NCBI RefSeq assembly: GCF_018325905.1
Contig: NZ_AP021901.1
Location: 2,976,001-3,040,000 of the forward strand
Reading direction: 5' to 3'
Source: Pseudomonas sp. St316
GTDB lineage: Bacteria; Pseudomonadota; Gammaproteobacteria; Pseudomonadales; Pseudomonadaceae
DNA length: 64,000 bases
The notes beneath the pieces are model-generated. The model had not been told where the DNA came from. It searched no databases and saw only the letters and a program-made list of their open reading frames with translations. This document shows positions 20,248 through 28,367 of the stretch, piece after piece (within the stretch, counting starts at the first letter, position 1; every line of letters begins with the position of its first letter). Both the position numbers and the translations under genes were made by a program.

Positions 20248-20306
20248 GGGTGATTGTCACCCTGATTGTGAAGGGTCAAACGAACCCTGGAGGGTCATCA
20301 TTACCA
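20248..20306. promoter_or_regulatory. Three GGT-N7-ACC NorR sites between dnrN and norR
   Basis: Sites lie at 20248-20262 (GGGTGATTGTCACCC), 20273-20287 (GGGTCAAACGAACCC) and 20292-20306 (GGGTCATCATTACCA). Spacing is 25 and 19 bp. The third touches the norR start codon, so NorR bound there could also hold down its own synthesis. Confidence 0.85.
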
Positions 20307-21838
20307 TGCTGCGTGAAAGCCTGGCCGCCGACCTGATCGTCGAGTTGCCCAATGCGGTGCGATTGCAGCGCCTGGTGCAGACCCTGCGCGAATACTTCAA
20401 CAGTGGCGCCGTGGGTTTGTTGCGCCTGGACGATGACAGCCTCAGGCCCGTGGCCACCGTAGGGCTGGTCCACGAGGCGTTGGGCCGGCGCTTCGTGATT
20501 GCCCAGCACCCGCGCCTGGCGGCGATCATGGCGTCGCGCGAACCCACCTGGTTCGAGCCGGACAGCCGTTTGCCGGACCCTTATGACGGCTTGCTCGACA
20601 ACCACGTCGGCGAGCCGCTGCCGGTGCATGACTGCATGGGCGTAAGCCTGTACGTGGAGGGCCGGCTCTGGGGCGCGATTACCCTGGATGCGTTGCACGC
20701 CGGTACCTTTGACAGCCGCGCCCGGGAGGAACTCAAGCGCTGTACGTTACAGATCGAGGCAGCGGTGCGAGTCACTCGGCTGGAACAGGAAAACCGTAGC
20801 TTGCGGGCGTCGCGCAGCGACCAGACCGACCTGCGGTTACCAGCGGAGGAGGGCGAGATCCTCGGGCGCAGCGAAGGTTTACAGCAATTGCTCAATGAGT
20901 TGGATGTGCTGGCCGACTCCGAACTGCCGGTGCTGTTGCTGGGGGAAACCGGTGTCGGCAAGGAGTTGTTCGCCCGGCGCTTGCATCGCTTGTCCCGGCG
21001 CGGCCACAAGCCGCTGGTTCAGGTCAACTGTGCGGCGTTGCCGGAGTCCCTGGCCGAAAGCGAGTTGTTCGGCCATGTCAAAGGTGCATTTTCCGGCGCG
21101 ACCACCGACCGTGCCGGGCGTTTCGATGCGGCCAATGGCGGCACGTTGTTTCTCGATGAGGTCGGTGAATTGCCGCTGAGCGTGCAGGCCAAGTTGTTGC
21201 GCACTTTGCAGAATGGTGAGATCCAGCGCTTGGGGGCGGATAAGCCGCTGCACGTCGATGTACGGATCATCGCTGCCACCAACCGGCATTTGCCCGACAG
21301 TATCCGCGACGGGCTGTTTCGCGCCGACCTGTACCACCGGCTTTCGGTCTACCCGGTGCCGATCCCGCCGCTGCGCGAGCGCGGCCACGATGTGTTGATG
21401 CTGGCCGGGCACTTTCTCGAACTGAATCGTACGCGCCTGGGCCTGCGCGGCTTGCGCCTGTCACCGGCCGCCGAACAGGCGTTGTTGGCGTACAGCTGGC
21501 CCGGCAATGTCCGGGAGCTGGAGCATGTGATCAGTCGCGCCGCGTTGAAGCAACTGAGCCATGGCGCCAGTCGCAGCTTGATCATGACTTTGGAGCCGCA
21601 GGTGCTGGACCTCGATGTCAATGCCAGCGCAGGCGTGATGCAAGCGATACCGGAGCAGGCCCTGCAAGCGTTGGATGCGCCCGTGCAACCCTTGAGCGAG
21701 GCTGTCGATGGTTGCCAGCGACAGGCGATCCTCAGGGCCTTGGAACGCTGTGGGCAAAACTGGGCGGGCGCGGCGCGGCTGTTGGAGGTTGATCCCAGCA
21801 ACCTGCATAAACTGGCGCGGCGGTTGGGGCTCAAGTAG
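20306..21838 (+). CDS. norR: NorR, NO-sensing sigma-54 activator
   Basis: This 510-residue protein has an N-terminal GAF domain (about 15-165) that in the family binds NO through a non-heme iron, a central AAA+ domain (about 190-420: Walker A GETGVGKE, Walker B GGTLFLDEVGELP) and a C-terminal Fis-type helix-turn-helix. The sigma-54 contact loop reads GAFSGA (about 260-265) rather than the usual GAFTGA. ATG 20306 is preferred over the longer frame because the latter would read through the operator region. It is divergent from its likely target dnrN. Confidence 0.93.
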   Translation: MLRESLAADLIVELPNAVRLQRLVQTLREYFNSGAVGLLRLDDDSLRPVATVGLVHEALGRRFVIAQHPRLAAIMASREPTWFEPDSRLPDPYDGLLDNHVGEPLPVHDCMGVSLYVEGRLWGAITLDALHAGTFDSRAREELKRCTLQIEAAVRVTRLEQENRSLRASRSDQTDLRLPAEEGEILGRSEGLQQLLNELDVLADSELPVLLLGETGVGKELFARRLHRLSRRGHKPLVQVNCAALPESLAESELFGHVKGAFSGATTDRAGRFDAANGGTLFLDEVGELPLSVQAKLLRTLQNGEIQRLGADKPLHVDVRIIAATNRHLPDSIRDGLFRADLYHRLSVYPVPIPPLRERGHDVLMLAGHFLELNRTRLGLRGLRLSPAAEQALLAYSWPGNVRELEHVISRAALKQLSHGASRSLIMTLEPQVLDLDVNASAGVMQAIPEQALQALDAPVQPLSEAVDGCQRQAILRALERCGQNWAGAARLLEVDPSNLHKLARRLGLK

Positions 21839-21867
21839 CTGTTTACCTGTTAACCCGAGTTGCATTC

Positions 21868-22013
21868 ATCGCGAGCAAGCTCGCTCCCACAGGGGGGGTG
21901 AACACCGCCGATCCTCTGTGGGAGACCGAGTTGCCTTCATCGCGAGCAGGCTCGCTCCCACAGGGGTGGTGTGAACACCGCAGATCAATTGTGGGAGCGA
22001 GCTTGCTCGCGAA
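21868..22013. repeat. Cluster of three to four REP arms between norR and pdxH
   Basis: Successive arms occur at 21868-21890, 21916-21961 and 21990-22013 in alternating orientation (TCGCGAGCAAGCTCGCTCCCAC, GTGGGAGACCGAG..., TCGCGAGCAGGCTCGCTCCCAC, GTGGGAGCGAGCTTGCTCGCGA). It looks like one and a half REPINs, one arm being degraded. Confidence 0.8.
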
Positions 22014-22116
22014 GGCAGCCTCCCATTCACCACAAGAGGTGCCATTGACAACGATCAAGGCCAGCTAACGCAGTCGACTCCACACTGGCTCAAACCCACA
22101 GTGGAGATCACCCCAG

Positions 22117-22764
22117 ATGCCCCTTTCCCTGGCCAACATGCGCCGTCAGTACACCCTCGATGGGCTGGGTGAAGCCCAGGCACCCGCCGACCCCATGGCA
22201 TTGTTCGCGCTCTGGATGCAGCAGGCCCGCGACACCGAAAGCCCTCCGGTGGAAGCCAACAGCATGGCCCTGGCGACCGTGGACGAGCAGGGCCGGCCTC
22301 ACTGTCGGGTGTTGTTGCTCAAGGGCTTCGACGCCCAAGGCTTTTCTTTTTTTGGCAACTACGACAGCGGCAAGGGGCAGGACCTGGCGGCCAATCCCTG
22401 GGCGGCCATGACGTTTTTCTGGCCAGGACTGGAACGCCAAGTGCGCATCGAAGGGCCGGTCGCCAAGCTCGCCCCGGCGTTGTCGGATGCCTATTTTGAG
22501 TCCCGTTCCGTGGCCAGTCGCCTGGGGGCCTGGGCGTCGCCACAAAGCCGAGCACTGGCAGATCGTGCCGCGCTGGACACCTTGCTCGCGCAGACTGAAC
22601 AACGCTTCGCCGAGCAACCGGTGCCGCGTCCCGCACATTGGGGTGGCTATTGCCTGCGACCGGAACGATTGGAGTTCTGGCAGGGCCGTGCCGACCGTTT
22701 GCATGATCGCCTCGACTACCGCCTGCAAGATGGCGCCTGGCAGCGCAGCCGCCTGGCACCCTGA
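22117..22764 (+). CDS. pdxH: PdxH, pyridoxamine/pyridoxine 5'-phosphate oxidase
   Basis: This 215-residue FMN enzyme makes pyridoxal 5'-phosphate. Family features seen are [13 protein letters not shown] at the start, [20 protein letters not shown] for FMN binding, [12 protein letters not shown] and the C-terminal [18 protein letters not shown]. Length is normal. It is a housekeeping gene flanked by repeats on both sides and not part of an obvious operon. Confidence 0.96.
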   Translation: MPLSLANMRRQYTLDGLGEAQAPADPMALFALWMQQARDTESPPVEANSMALATVDEQGRPHCRVLLLKGFDAQGFSFFGNYDSGKGQDLAANPWAAMTFFWPGLERQVRIEGPVAKLAPALSDAYFESRSVASRLGAWASPQSRALADRAALDTLLAQTEQRFAEQPVPRPAHWGGYCLRPERLEFWQGRADRLHDRLDYRLQDGAWQRSRLAP

Positions 22765-22776
22765 AGGGATGCCTTT

Positions 22777-22871
22777 GTAGGAGCTGCCGAAGGCTGCGAT
22801 CTTTTGATCTTCGCTTGAGACTCAAGTGGCCCGGGAAAGATCGCAGCCTCGCTACGCTCGGCAGCTCCTAC
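22777..22871. repeat. Second-family palindromic repeat between pdxH and moaB
   Basis: A 95-bp imperfect palindrome begins GTAGGAGCTGCCGAAGGCTG and ends with its complement (CGGCAGCTCCTAC). It differs from the GTGGGAGC family found elsewhere in the window. It lies 13 nt after the pdxH stop and may end its transcript. Confidence 0.8.
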
Positions 22872-22906
22872 GGGGACAGAATCGTTCCTGCTGATGCCGA
22901 GGGAGG

Positions 22907-22922
22907 TACCTCCAAGGAGGAA
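22907..22922. promoter_or_regulatory. Possible NarL 7-2-7 site upstream of moaB
   Basis: TACCTCC-AA-GGAGGAA is an inverted heptamer pair with 2-bp spacing and one deviation from symmetry. It resembles the perfect pair upstream of narK1 at 31901. Centre is about 67 bp before the moaB ATG. Nitrate/NarL control of cofactor synthesis would make sense but is inferred. Confidence 0.45.
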
Positions 22923-22981
22923 TAGGCCCGGCAACGATTGCAGTTCAGGCTGGGCCATCTTTTCTGACAGGACGGCTGATC

Positions 22982-23536
22982 ATGGCCCATCTGACGCAAC
23001 GCCTCTTTCAACCGCTGAACATCGCGGTCCTCACCATCAGTGACACCCGCACCTTCGAGACCGACACCTCGGGCCAGACCCTGGCGGACCTGCTGCAAAC
23101 GGCCGGGCATGTGCTGATCGACCGTGGGCTGGTGAGGGACGATATCTACCAGATCCGTGCCCAGGTCTCACAGTGGATCGCCGACCCCAAGGTGCAGGTG
23201 GTGTTGATGACCGGCGGTACCGGTTTCACCCCGCGCGACAACACGCCCCAGGCGGTGGCGCCGTTGCTGGACAAACAGGTAGACGGTTTCGGCGAGCTGT
23301 TCCGTCAGGTGTCACTGGCAGAGATCGGCATGTCCACCCTGCAATCGCGCGCCTTGGCGGGCATGAGCAATGGGGTGCTGGTGTGCTGCTTGCCGGGTTC
23401 GCCGGGCGCTTGCCGGACCGGTTGGGAGCAGATCCTGGCCGGGCAGCTGGACAGCCGCACCGGTCCGTGCAATTTCACCCCGCACCTCAAGCCCCAGGAC
23501 GGCATCGCCCCGACGGCTTGCGAGACGCGCTCATGA
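22982..23536 (+). CDS. moaB: MoaB, molybdenum cofactor biosynthesis protein
   Basis: This 184-residue MoCF-domain protein is related to MogA and adenylylates molybdopterin. The glycine-rich site [16 protein letters not shown] is present, as is the [25 protein letters not shown] region. It overlaps moeA by ATGA, so the two form a unit that inserts molybdenum. Their product is needed by NarG, 10 kb downstream. Confidence 0.93.
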   Translation: MAHLTQRLFQPLNIAVLTISDTRTFETDTSGQTLADLLQTAGHVLIDRGLVRDDIYQIRAQVSQWIADPKVQVVLMTGGTGFTPRDNTPQAVAPLLDKQVDGFGELFRQVSLAEIGMSTLQSRALAGMSNGVLVCCLPGSPGACRTGWEQILAGQLDSRTGPCNFTPHLKPQDGIAPTACETRS

Positions 23537-24768
23537 GCGGCCGGGTGTGCGACAGCGGCGTGCTGATGCCTGTGGATGAAGCGATCCGTCATTTGCTCGA
23601 CCAGGCTCCGCCGCCACCGCCCGTGCAGCGGGTTGGCCTGGACCAGGCCCTGGCCCGTGTGCTGGCTACCGATATTTTCTGCCCGATGAACCTGCCAGCC
23701 TGGGACAACAGCGCGATGGACGGCTATGCCCTGCGTGCCGCTGACCTGCCGGTTGACGGCGGCTACCTGCTGTTGGGCGGGCGGATCGCCGCGGGTGACG
23801 ATCCGGGCGAACCGTTGCAGGCAGGGCAGGTCGTGCGGATTTTCACCGGCGCGCCGCTGCCGCCGGGGGCCGATACGGTGGTGCCACAGGAAAGCTGTCG
23901 CGTCGATGGCGAGCGGGTCTGGTTGCCGTCGGTCAACGGGGGTGACCATGTGCGCAAGGAAGGTGAGGAGCTGCGTCGAGGTGATCGCCTGCTCGCGGCC
24001 GGCAGGCGTTTGCGCGCCCAGGAGTTGGGTTTGCTCGCTGGCGCCGGAGTCGGCCAAGTGGACGTTTATCGCCCCTTGCAAGTGGGCTTGCTCAGCAGCG
24101 GCGATGAGCTGCGCGAACCGGGCGAGCCGCTGGCGCCGGGGCAGATCTACAACAGCAATCGTCATAGCCTCGCCGCACTGTTGCGCGGCTGGGGTGTCGA
24201 GGTGCATGACTTCGGGGTCATGCCCGACCAGTTATTGGCCAGTCGACAAGCGTTGCGCCTGGCCGCCGCCGAATGCGATGTGCTGATCACATCGGGCGGT
24301 GTATCGGTGGGTGAAGAAGACCATCTCAAGCAAGCCATCGAAGCTTTGGGCAGCATTGACCTCTGGCGCCTCGCCATCCAGCCGGGCAAGCCCTTGGCCT
24401 TTGGGGATGTGGAAGGCAAGCCTTGGATCGGGCTGCCGGGCAATCCGTCGGCGGCATTGATTACCGCGCTGATCGTCGTGCGTCCGTTCCTGTTCCGGGC
24501 CCAGGGCATGGGCGACGTGTTGCCGGTACCGTTGCAGGTGCCGGCCGGGTTCGACTGGCTCAAGCGCAACCGGCGCCGACAGTACCTGCGGGCCAGGTTG
24601 GTTCCGGATGCCAACGGCCACCTGTGCGTGGAACTGCACCCGCAGCAAAGTTCGGCAATGCTGACGGCCGCCTGCTGGGCCGATGGGCTGGCGGTGGTGG
24701 AGTGTGAGGCGCAACTGCACAAGCACGACAAAGTGCTGTACCTGCCATTCGCCGAACTGATGCATTGA
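23533..24768 (+). CDS. moeA: MoeA, molybdopterin molybdenumtransferase
   Basis: This 411-residue enzyme inserts molybdate into adenylylated molybdopterin. Motifs seen are PAWDNSAMDGYA, GEPLQAGQVVRIFTGAPLPPGAD, the MoCF site VLITSGGVSVGEEDH and WIGLPGNPSAA. The stop codon forms the left edge of a palindrome that carries the ANR box of the next operon. As one of the moaB-moeA pair it probably serves anaerobic nitrate reductase rather than being the only copy in the genome. Confidence 0.94.
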   Translation: MSGRVCDSGVLMPVDEAIRHLLDQAPPPPPVQRVGLDQALARVLATDIFCPMNLPAWDNSAMDGYALRAADLPVDGGYLLLGGRIAAGDDPGEPLQAGQVVRIFTGAPLPPGADTVVPQESCRVDGERVWLPSVNGGDHVRKEGEELRRGDRLLAAGRRLRAQELGLLAGAGVGQVDVYRPLQVGLLSSGDELREPGEPLAPGQIYNSNRHSLAALLRGWGVEVHDFGVMPDQLLASRQALRLAAAECDVLITSGGVSVGEEDHLKQAIEALGSIDLWRLAIQPGKPLAFGDVEGKPWIGLPGNPSAALITALIVVRPFLFRAQGMGDVLPVPLQVPAGFDWLKRNRRRQYLRARLVPDANGHLCVELHPQQSSAMLTAACWADGLAVVECEAQLHKHDKVLYLPFAELMH

Positions 24769-24774
24769 CGGCAA

Positions 24775-24788
24775 TTGATTGCCGTCAA
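24775..24788. promoter_or_regulatory. ANR/DNR box of ubiUVT within a 24-bp perfect palindrome
   Basis: TTGATTGCCGTCAA fits TTGA-N6-TCAA. A -10-like TAGACT at 24810-24815 predicts a start near 24822, placing the box at about -41. It is the right half of a perfect inverted repeat with 11-bp arms and 2-bp centre (24765-24788) beginning in the moeA stop. Confidence 0.8.
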
Positions 24789-24849
24789 GGTCGCCGGCCA
24801 AGGGCTGGCTAGACTGGCGGCGGCCTTAGTTTTCTCACGAGGATGCCCC

Positions 24850-25845
24850 ATGCAACTGGTTTGCCCGGCAGGGAATCTGCCTGCCCTAAAAGCGGCGGTG
24901 CGCCAAGGCGCCGATGCTGTCTATGTCGGTTTTCGCGATGACACCAACGCCCGGCACTTCGCCGGGCTGAACATGGACGACAAACAGTTCGACGCAGCGG
25001 TCGCGCACATCCGTCAGCACCAACGCAAGCTGTACGTGGCGGTCAATACCTACCCGCAACCCAAGGGCTGGGAGCGCTGGCAACGTGCCGTGGACCGTGC
25101 CGCCGATTTCGGCGTGGACGCGCTGATTGCCGCCGATCCCGGTGTGCTCAGCTACGCCAGCCAGCGCCATCCGCAACTGGCGCTGCACCTGTCGGTACAG
25201 GGCTCGGCGACCCACGCCGCGGCGCTGGCGTTTTACGCCGAGCGCTACGGTATCCGTCGCGCTGTGCTGCCACGGGTACTGTCCCTGGCCCAGGTACGGC
25301 AGGTGGCGGCGGCCAGCCCGGTGCCGATCGAAGTCTTTGGTTTCGGCAGCCTGTGCATCATGGCCGAGGGCCGTTGCCACTTGTCTTCCTACATCACTGG
25401 CGAGTCGCCGAACCTGTGCGGCGTCTGTTCGCCCGCCAAGGCGGTGCGCTGGAGCGAGGATGCCCAAGGCCTCAGCGCACGTCTGAGCGAGGTGCTGATC
25501 GACCGCTACACCCCCGAAGAGCCGGCCGGTTACCCGACCTTGTGCAAAGGCCGCTTCCTGGTAGGCGGCAAGCGCTTCCATGCGCTGGAAGAACCCACCA
25601 GCCTCGACACCCTCGACCTGCTGCCGGAGCTGGCGGCCATCGGCGTCGAAGCGGTGAAGATCGAGGGGCGCCAACGCAGCCCGGCCTACGTGGAACAAGT
25701 CACCCGGGTCTGGCGCGCCGCACTGGATGCTCACCAGGTCGCGCCGCAACGGTTCCGGGTACAGGAAGAATGGCGCCAGGTGCTGGCTGGCTTGTCCGAA
25801 GGCAGCCAGACCACCCTGGGTGCCTACCATCGATCATGGCAATGA
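24850..25845 (+). CDS. ubiU: UbiU, O2-independent ubiquinone hydroxylation protein (U32 family)
   Basis: This 331-residue U32-family protein forms with UbiV the oxygen-independent hydroxylase of ubiquinone synthesis and binds a 4Fe-4S cluster. Cysteines at 169, 176, 190 and 193 include the ligand positions known from E. coli (169, 176, 193). ATG 24850 (MQLVCPAGN) is the conserved start; a 25-residue extension to 24775 would run into the regulatory box. It gives the cell ubiquinone when nitrate replaces oxygen. Confidence 0.94.
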   Translation: MQLVCPAGNLPALKAAVRQGADAVYVGFRDDTNARHFAGLNMDDKQFDAAVAHIRQHQRKLYVAVNTYPQPKGWERWQRAVDRAADFGVDALIAADPGVLSYASQRHPQLALHLSVQGSATHAAALAFYAERYGIRRAVLPRVLSLAQVRQVAAASPVPIEVFGFGSLCIMAEGRCHLSSYITGESPNLCGVCSPAKAVRWSEDAQGLSARLSEVLIDRYTPEEPAGYPTLCKGRFLVGGKRFHALEEPTSLDTLDLLPELAAIGVEAVKIEGRQRSPAYVEQVTRVWRAALDAHQVAPQRFRVQEEWRQVLAGLSEGSQTTLGAYHRSWQ

Positions 25846-25855
25846 AGGAGGCCAG

Positions 25856-26746
25856 ATGAAACTCAGCCTGGGACCGGTCCTGTTTTACTGGGACAAAGCG
25901 CAACTGGGGAATTTCTATGCCGAGATGTCGGCATTGCCGCTGGACGTGATTTACCTGGGGGAAACCGTGTGTTCGAAACGCCGGGCGTTCTCCCTGGATC
26001 AGTGGCTGGGGTTGGCGCGCGAGCTGCAAGCGTGCAGCCAGGCGCAGATTGTGTTGTCGAGCCTGACGCTGATCGAAGCAGCCTCGGAGCTGTCCTCACT
26101 GCGACGCCTGTGTGACAACGGCCAGTTGTTGGTGGAAGCCAATGACATGGGCGCGGTGCAGTTCATGGCTGAACGCAAGCTGCCTTTCGTCGGCGGCCCG
26201 GCGCTGAACTTGTACAACGGCCACGCCCTGGGGCAATTGCTCGACAGCGGCATGATCCGTTGGGTGCCGCCCGTCGAGTGCTCGGCGGCGCTGATCGGCG
26301 ATGTGCTGGAGCAGGTACGGGACATGGACCGTGAGGTGCCCGAGGTGGAGATTTTCGCCTACGGTCATCTGCCCTTGGCGTACTCGGCGCGCTGCTTTAC
26401 CGCCCGAGCCGAAAATCGCCCCAAGGACGACTGTCAGTTCTGCTGCATCAACTACCCCGACGGCCTGGCGTTGAGCAGTCAGGAAGGCCAACAGCTGTTC
26501 ACCCTCAACGGCATCCAGACGATGTCCGGCGAGGTGACGAACCTGCTGGCCGATTACAACGCGCTGATGGCCTGCGGCGCCGATGTGCTGCGCCTGAGCC
26601 CGCGCGCCCAGGGCATGGCCGAGGTGGTCACGGCCTTTGACAAAGTTCGCCAGGGCGAGGCACCACCGTTGTTCGTGGACGGTTGCAATGGTTACTGGCA
26701 CGGCCATGCCGGCATGTTGAAGGTAGAGGAGGCGGGCCTGTGTTGA
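25856..26746 (+). CDS. ubiV: UbiV, O2-independent ubiquinone hydroxylation protein (U32 family)
   Basis: This 296-residue partner of UbiU has cysteines at 39, 180, 193 and 197, matching the 4Fe-4S ligands of E. coli UbiV exactly in spacing. It starts 10 nt after ubiU with AAGGAGGCCAG before ATG. It overlaps ubiT by 7 nt. The sequence SARCFTARAENRPKDDCQFC holds the main cluster motif. Confidence 0.94.
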   Translation: MKLSLGPVLFYWDKAQLGNFYAEMSALPLDVIYLGETVCSKRRAFSLDQWLGLARELQACSQAQIVLSSLTLIEAASELSSLRRLCDNGQLLVEANDMGAVQFMAERKLPFVGGPALNLYNGHALGQLLDSGMIRWVPPVECSAALIGDVLEQVRDMDREVPEVEIFAYGHLPLAYSARCFTARAENRPKDDCQFCCINYPDGLALSSQEGQQLFTLNGIQTMSGEVTNLLADYNALMACGADVLRLSPRAQGMAEVVTAFDKVRQGEAPPLFVDGCNGYWHGHAGMLKVEEAGLC

Positions 26747-27210
26747 GTCCAAAGAAGTGGGTGCTCAAAGGTGCCGACCGCTTGCTGCCGCTGGTGGGCA
26801 AGGTACCGTTCGTGGTGCAGCGCCTGGCGTTGCAGCAGGCGCTCAATCGTTGCCTGGCCGAGCCGCTGCGCGATGGCGGGTTCGATGTGCTGCGTGGACG
26901 CTGGTTGTGCCTGCGCGTGCCGGACCTCAAGCTCTGCTGGTACCTGACCCTGGCGCGCGACGGCTTACGCATCGCCGAGCGGGCTGAGGCCCAGGTCACC
27001 ATCAGCGGCAACTGGCGCGAGTTCCTGTTGCTGGCCAGCCGTCAGGAGGATCCGGACACGTTGTTCTTTCGGCGGCGGTTGGTGATCGAGGGCGACACCG
27101 AACTGGGGCTGGCGCTTAAGAATCTGATCGACAGCCTCGATCCTGATGTATTGCCGCCGTGGCTGTGGCGCAATCTGGAGCGGGCGGGCAAGGGGTTGGC
27201 GACCGTGTGA
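26740..27210 (+). CDS. ubiT: UbiT, SCP2-domain accessory factor for anaerobic ubiquinone synthesis
   Basis: This 156-residue SCP2-type lipid-binding protein presents polyprenyl intermediates in the anaerobic ubiquinone pathway. The start is taken as GTG 26740 because AGGAGG lies 7 nt before it; TTG 26743 and GTG 26758 are alternatives. Motifs FDVLRGRWLCLRVPDLKLCW and VTISGNWREFLLLASRQEDPDTLFFRR match the family. The stop overlaps the next start (TGATG). Confidence 0.9.
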   Translation: MLSPKKWVLKGADRLLPLVGKVPFVVQRLALQQALNRCLAEPLRDGGFDVLRGRWLCLRVPDLKLCWYLTLARDGLRIAERAEAQVTISGNWREFLLLASRQEDPDTLFFRRRLVIEGDTELGLALKNLIDSLDPDVLPPWLWRNLERAGKGLATV

Positions 27211-27575
27211 TGAAAGCGCCGAGCCCGCTGCCCCTGGTGTATTCCTGTTCCGGTTGTTCCAATGTGGCGCAACTGGCCAACACTGTCGCCCTGCGCCTGG
27301 ACCGCGCCGGCCTGGCCGAGATGTCCTGCATCGTCGGGGTCGGCGGGCATGTCGCAGCGCTGGTCAACAAGGCCCGCTCGGGGCGGCGGATCATTGCGCT
27401 GGATGGGTGTCCTTTGCAATGCGTCCAGGCGTGCTTGCAGCAGCATGACCTCGAGGCGGATGTGCATGTGATTCTGAACCAGCTGGGGTTGCGCAAGCGG
27501 TTTGGGGTTGAGTGTGGTGAGCCCGAGATGGAGTTGGTGTTTTCGCGGGTGGTTGCGTTGATTGATGTGGGCTAG
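27210..27575 (+). CDS. DGC-domain putative zinc-binding protein
   Basis: This 121-residue protein carries the DGC motif that names its family (ALDGCPLQC, D65-G66-C67) and further cysteines at 13, 16, 71 and 75. The four- to five-cysteine pattern suggests metal binding. The start shares one base with the ubiT stop, making it the fourth gene of an ANR-controlled ubiUVT operon. The function is unknown; a link to Fe-S or metal supply for UbiUV is an inference from position only. Confidence 0.75.
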   Translation: MKAPSPLPLVYSCSGCSNVAQLANTVALRLDRAGLAEMSCIVGVGGHVAALVNKARSGRRIIALDGCPLQCVQACLQQHDLEADVHVILNQLGLRKRFGVECGEPEMELVFSRVVALIDVG

Positions 27576-27591
27576 GGTTGGGTGAATATCC

Positions 27592-28355
27592 ATTTCTTCG
27601 GTAACGACGGCTTATGGTTCCGCCCTTACATTTGCCCCACCGCGAGGCGGCCTTATAGCCGACCTGGTTCTTGGTGCAGACCGCGTTTCCCTGTGGGAGC
27701 GAGCCTGCTCGCGAAAACGGTGGTTCTGTTTGCGGTGATGTTGGATGTACCAACGTCATCGCGAGCAGGCTCGCTCCCACAGGTTCTTGTGTCGTGTGCG
27801 GATGCGTTGAACACCCGCTGCCCCCTGTGGGAGCGAGCCTGCTCGCGAAAGCGGTGGTTTAGTTTGCGGTGATGTTGGATGTACCAACGTCATCGCGAGC
27901 AAGCTCGCTCCCACAGGTTCTTGTGTCGTGTGCGGATGCGTTGAACACCCGCTGCCCCCTGTGGGAGCGAGCCTGCTCGCGAAAGCGGTGGTTCAGTTTG
28001 CGGTGATGTTGGATGTACCGACGTCATCGCGAGCAGGCTCGCTCCCACAGGTTCTTGTGTCGTGTGCAGATGCTTTGAATATCCGCAGCCCCATGTGGCG
28101 GAGTATCAGTTTGTGGTGAGGTGGCTGTGCCAACGCCTTCGCGAGCTACCCGCTCCCACAGGAGAAACGCGGTCTGCACCAAGAACCAGGTCGGCCTCGC
28201 GGCGGCCCACGGAGCAATGCCTTCGTTCAGGCACACCGAGCCTGGGCGAGGTGCCGAGTGGTGGGGCAGAAGCGCTTTGGTTACTTTCGCGCTTTTTTCG
28301 AAAGTGACCCGCTGTAAGGGCGGAACCATAAGTCGCCGTGACCTAAATAACGGAT
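27592..28355. repeat. REPIN block flanked by inverted copies of a longer repeat
   Basis: The centre holds three REP doublets starting at 27693, 27827 and 27961 (period 134 bp). Left flank 27592-27692 and right flank about 28155-28355 are inverted copies of one sequence: both contain CTTATGGTTCCGCCCTTACA and GCCGACCTGGTTCTTGGTGC, or their complements. The left copy lacks an internal stretch of about 90 bp. No convincing gene is seen in this 790-bp stretch. Confidence 0.75.
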
Positions 28356-28367
28356 ACTCACACAAAC

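Noticed and set aside
28024..28365. ORF of 113 codons in the repeat block upstream of the dnrE-like gene
   Set aside because: It spans a REP arm and the long flanking repeat, and its pieces recur in the inverted copy at 27592-27692.
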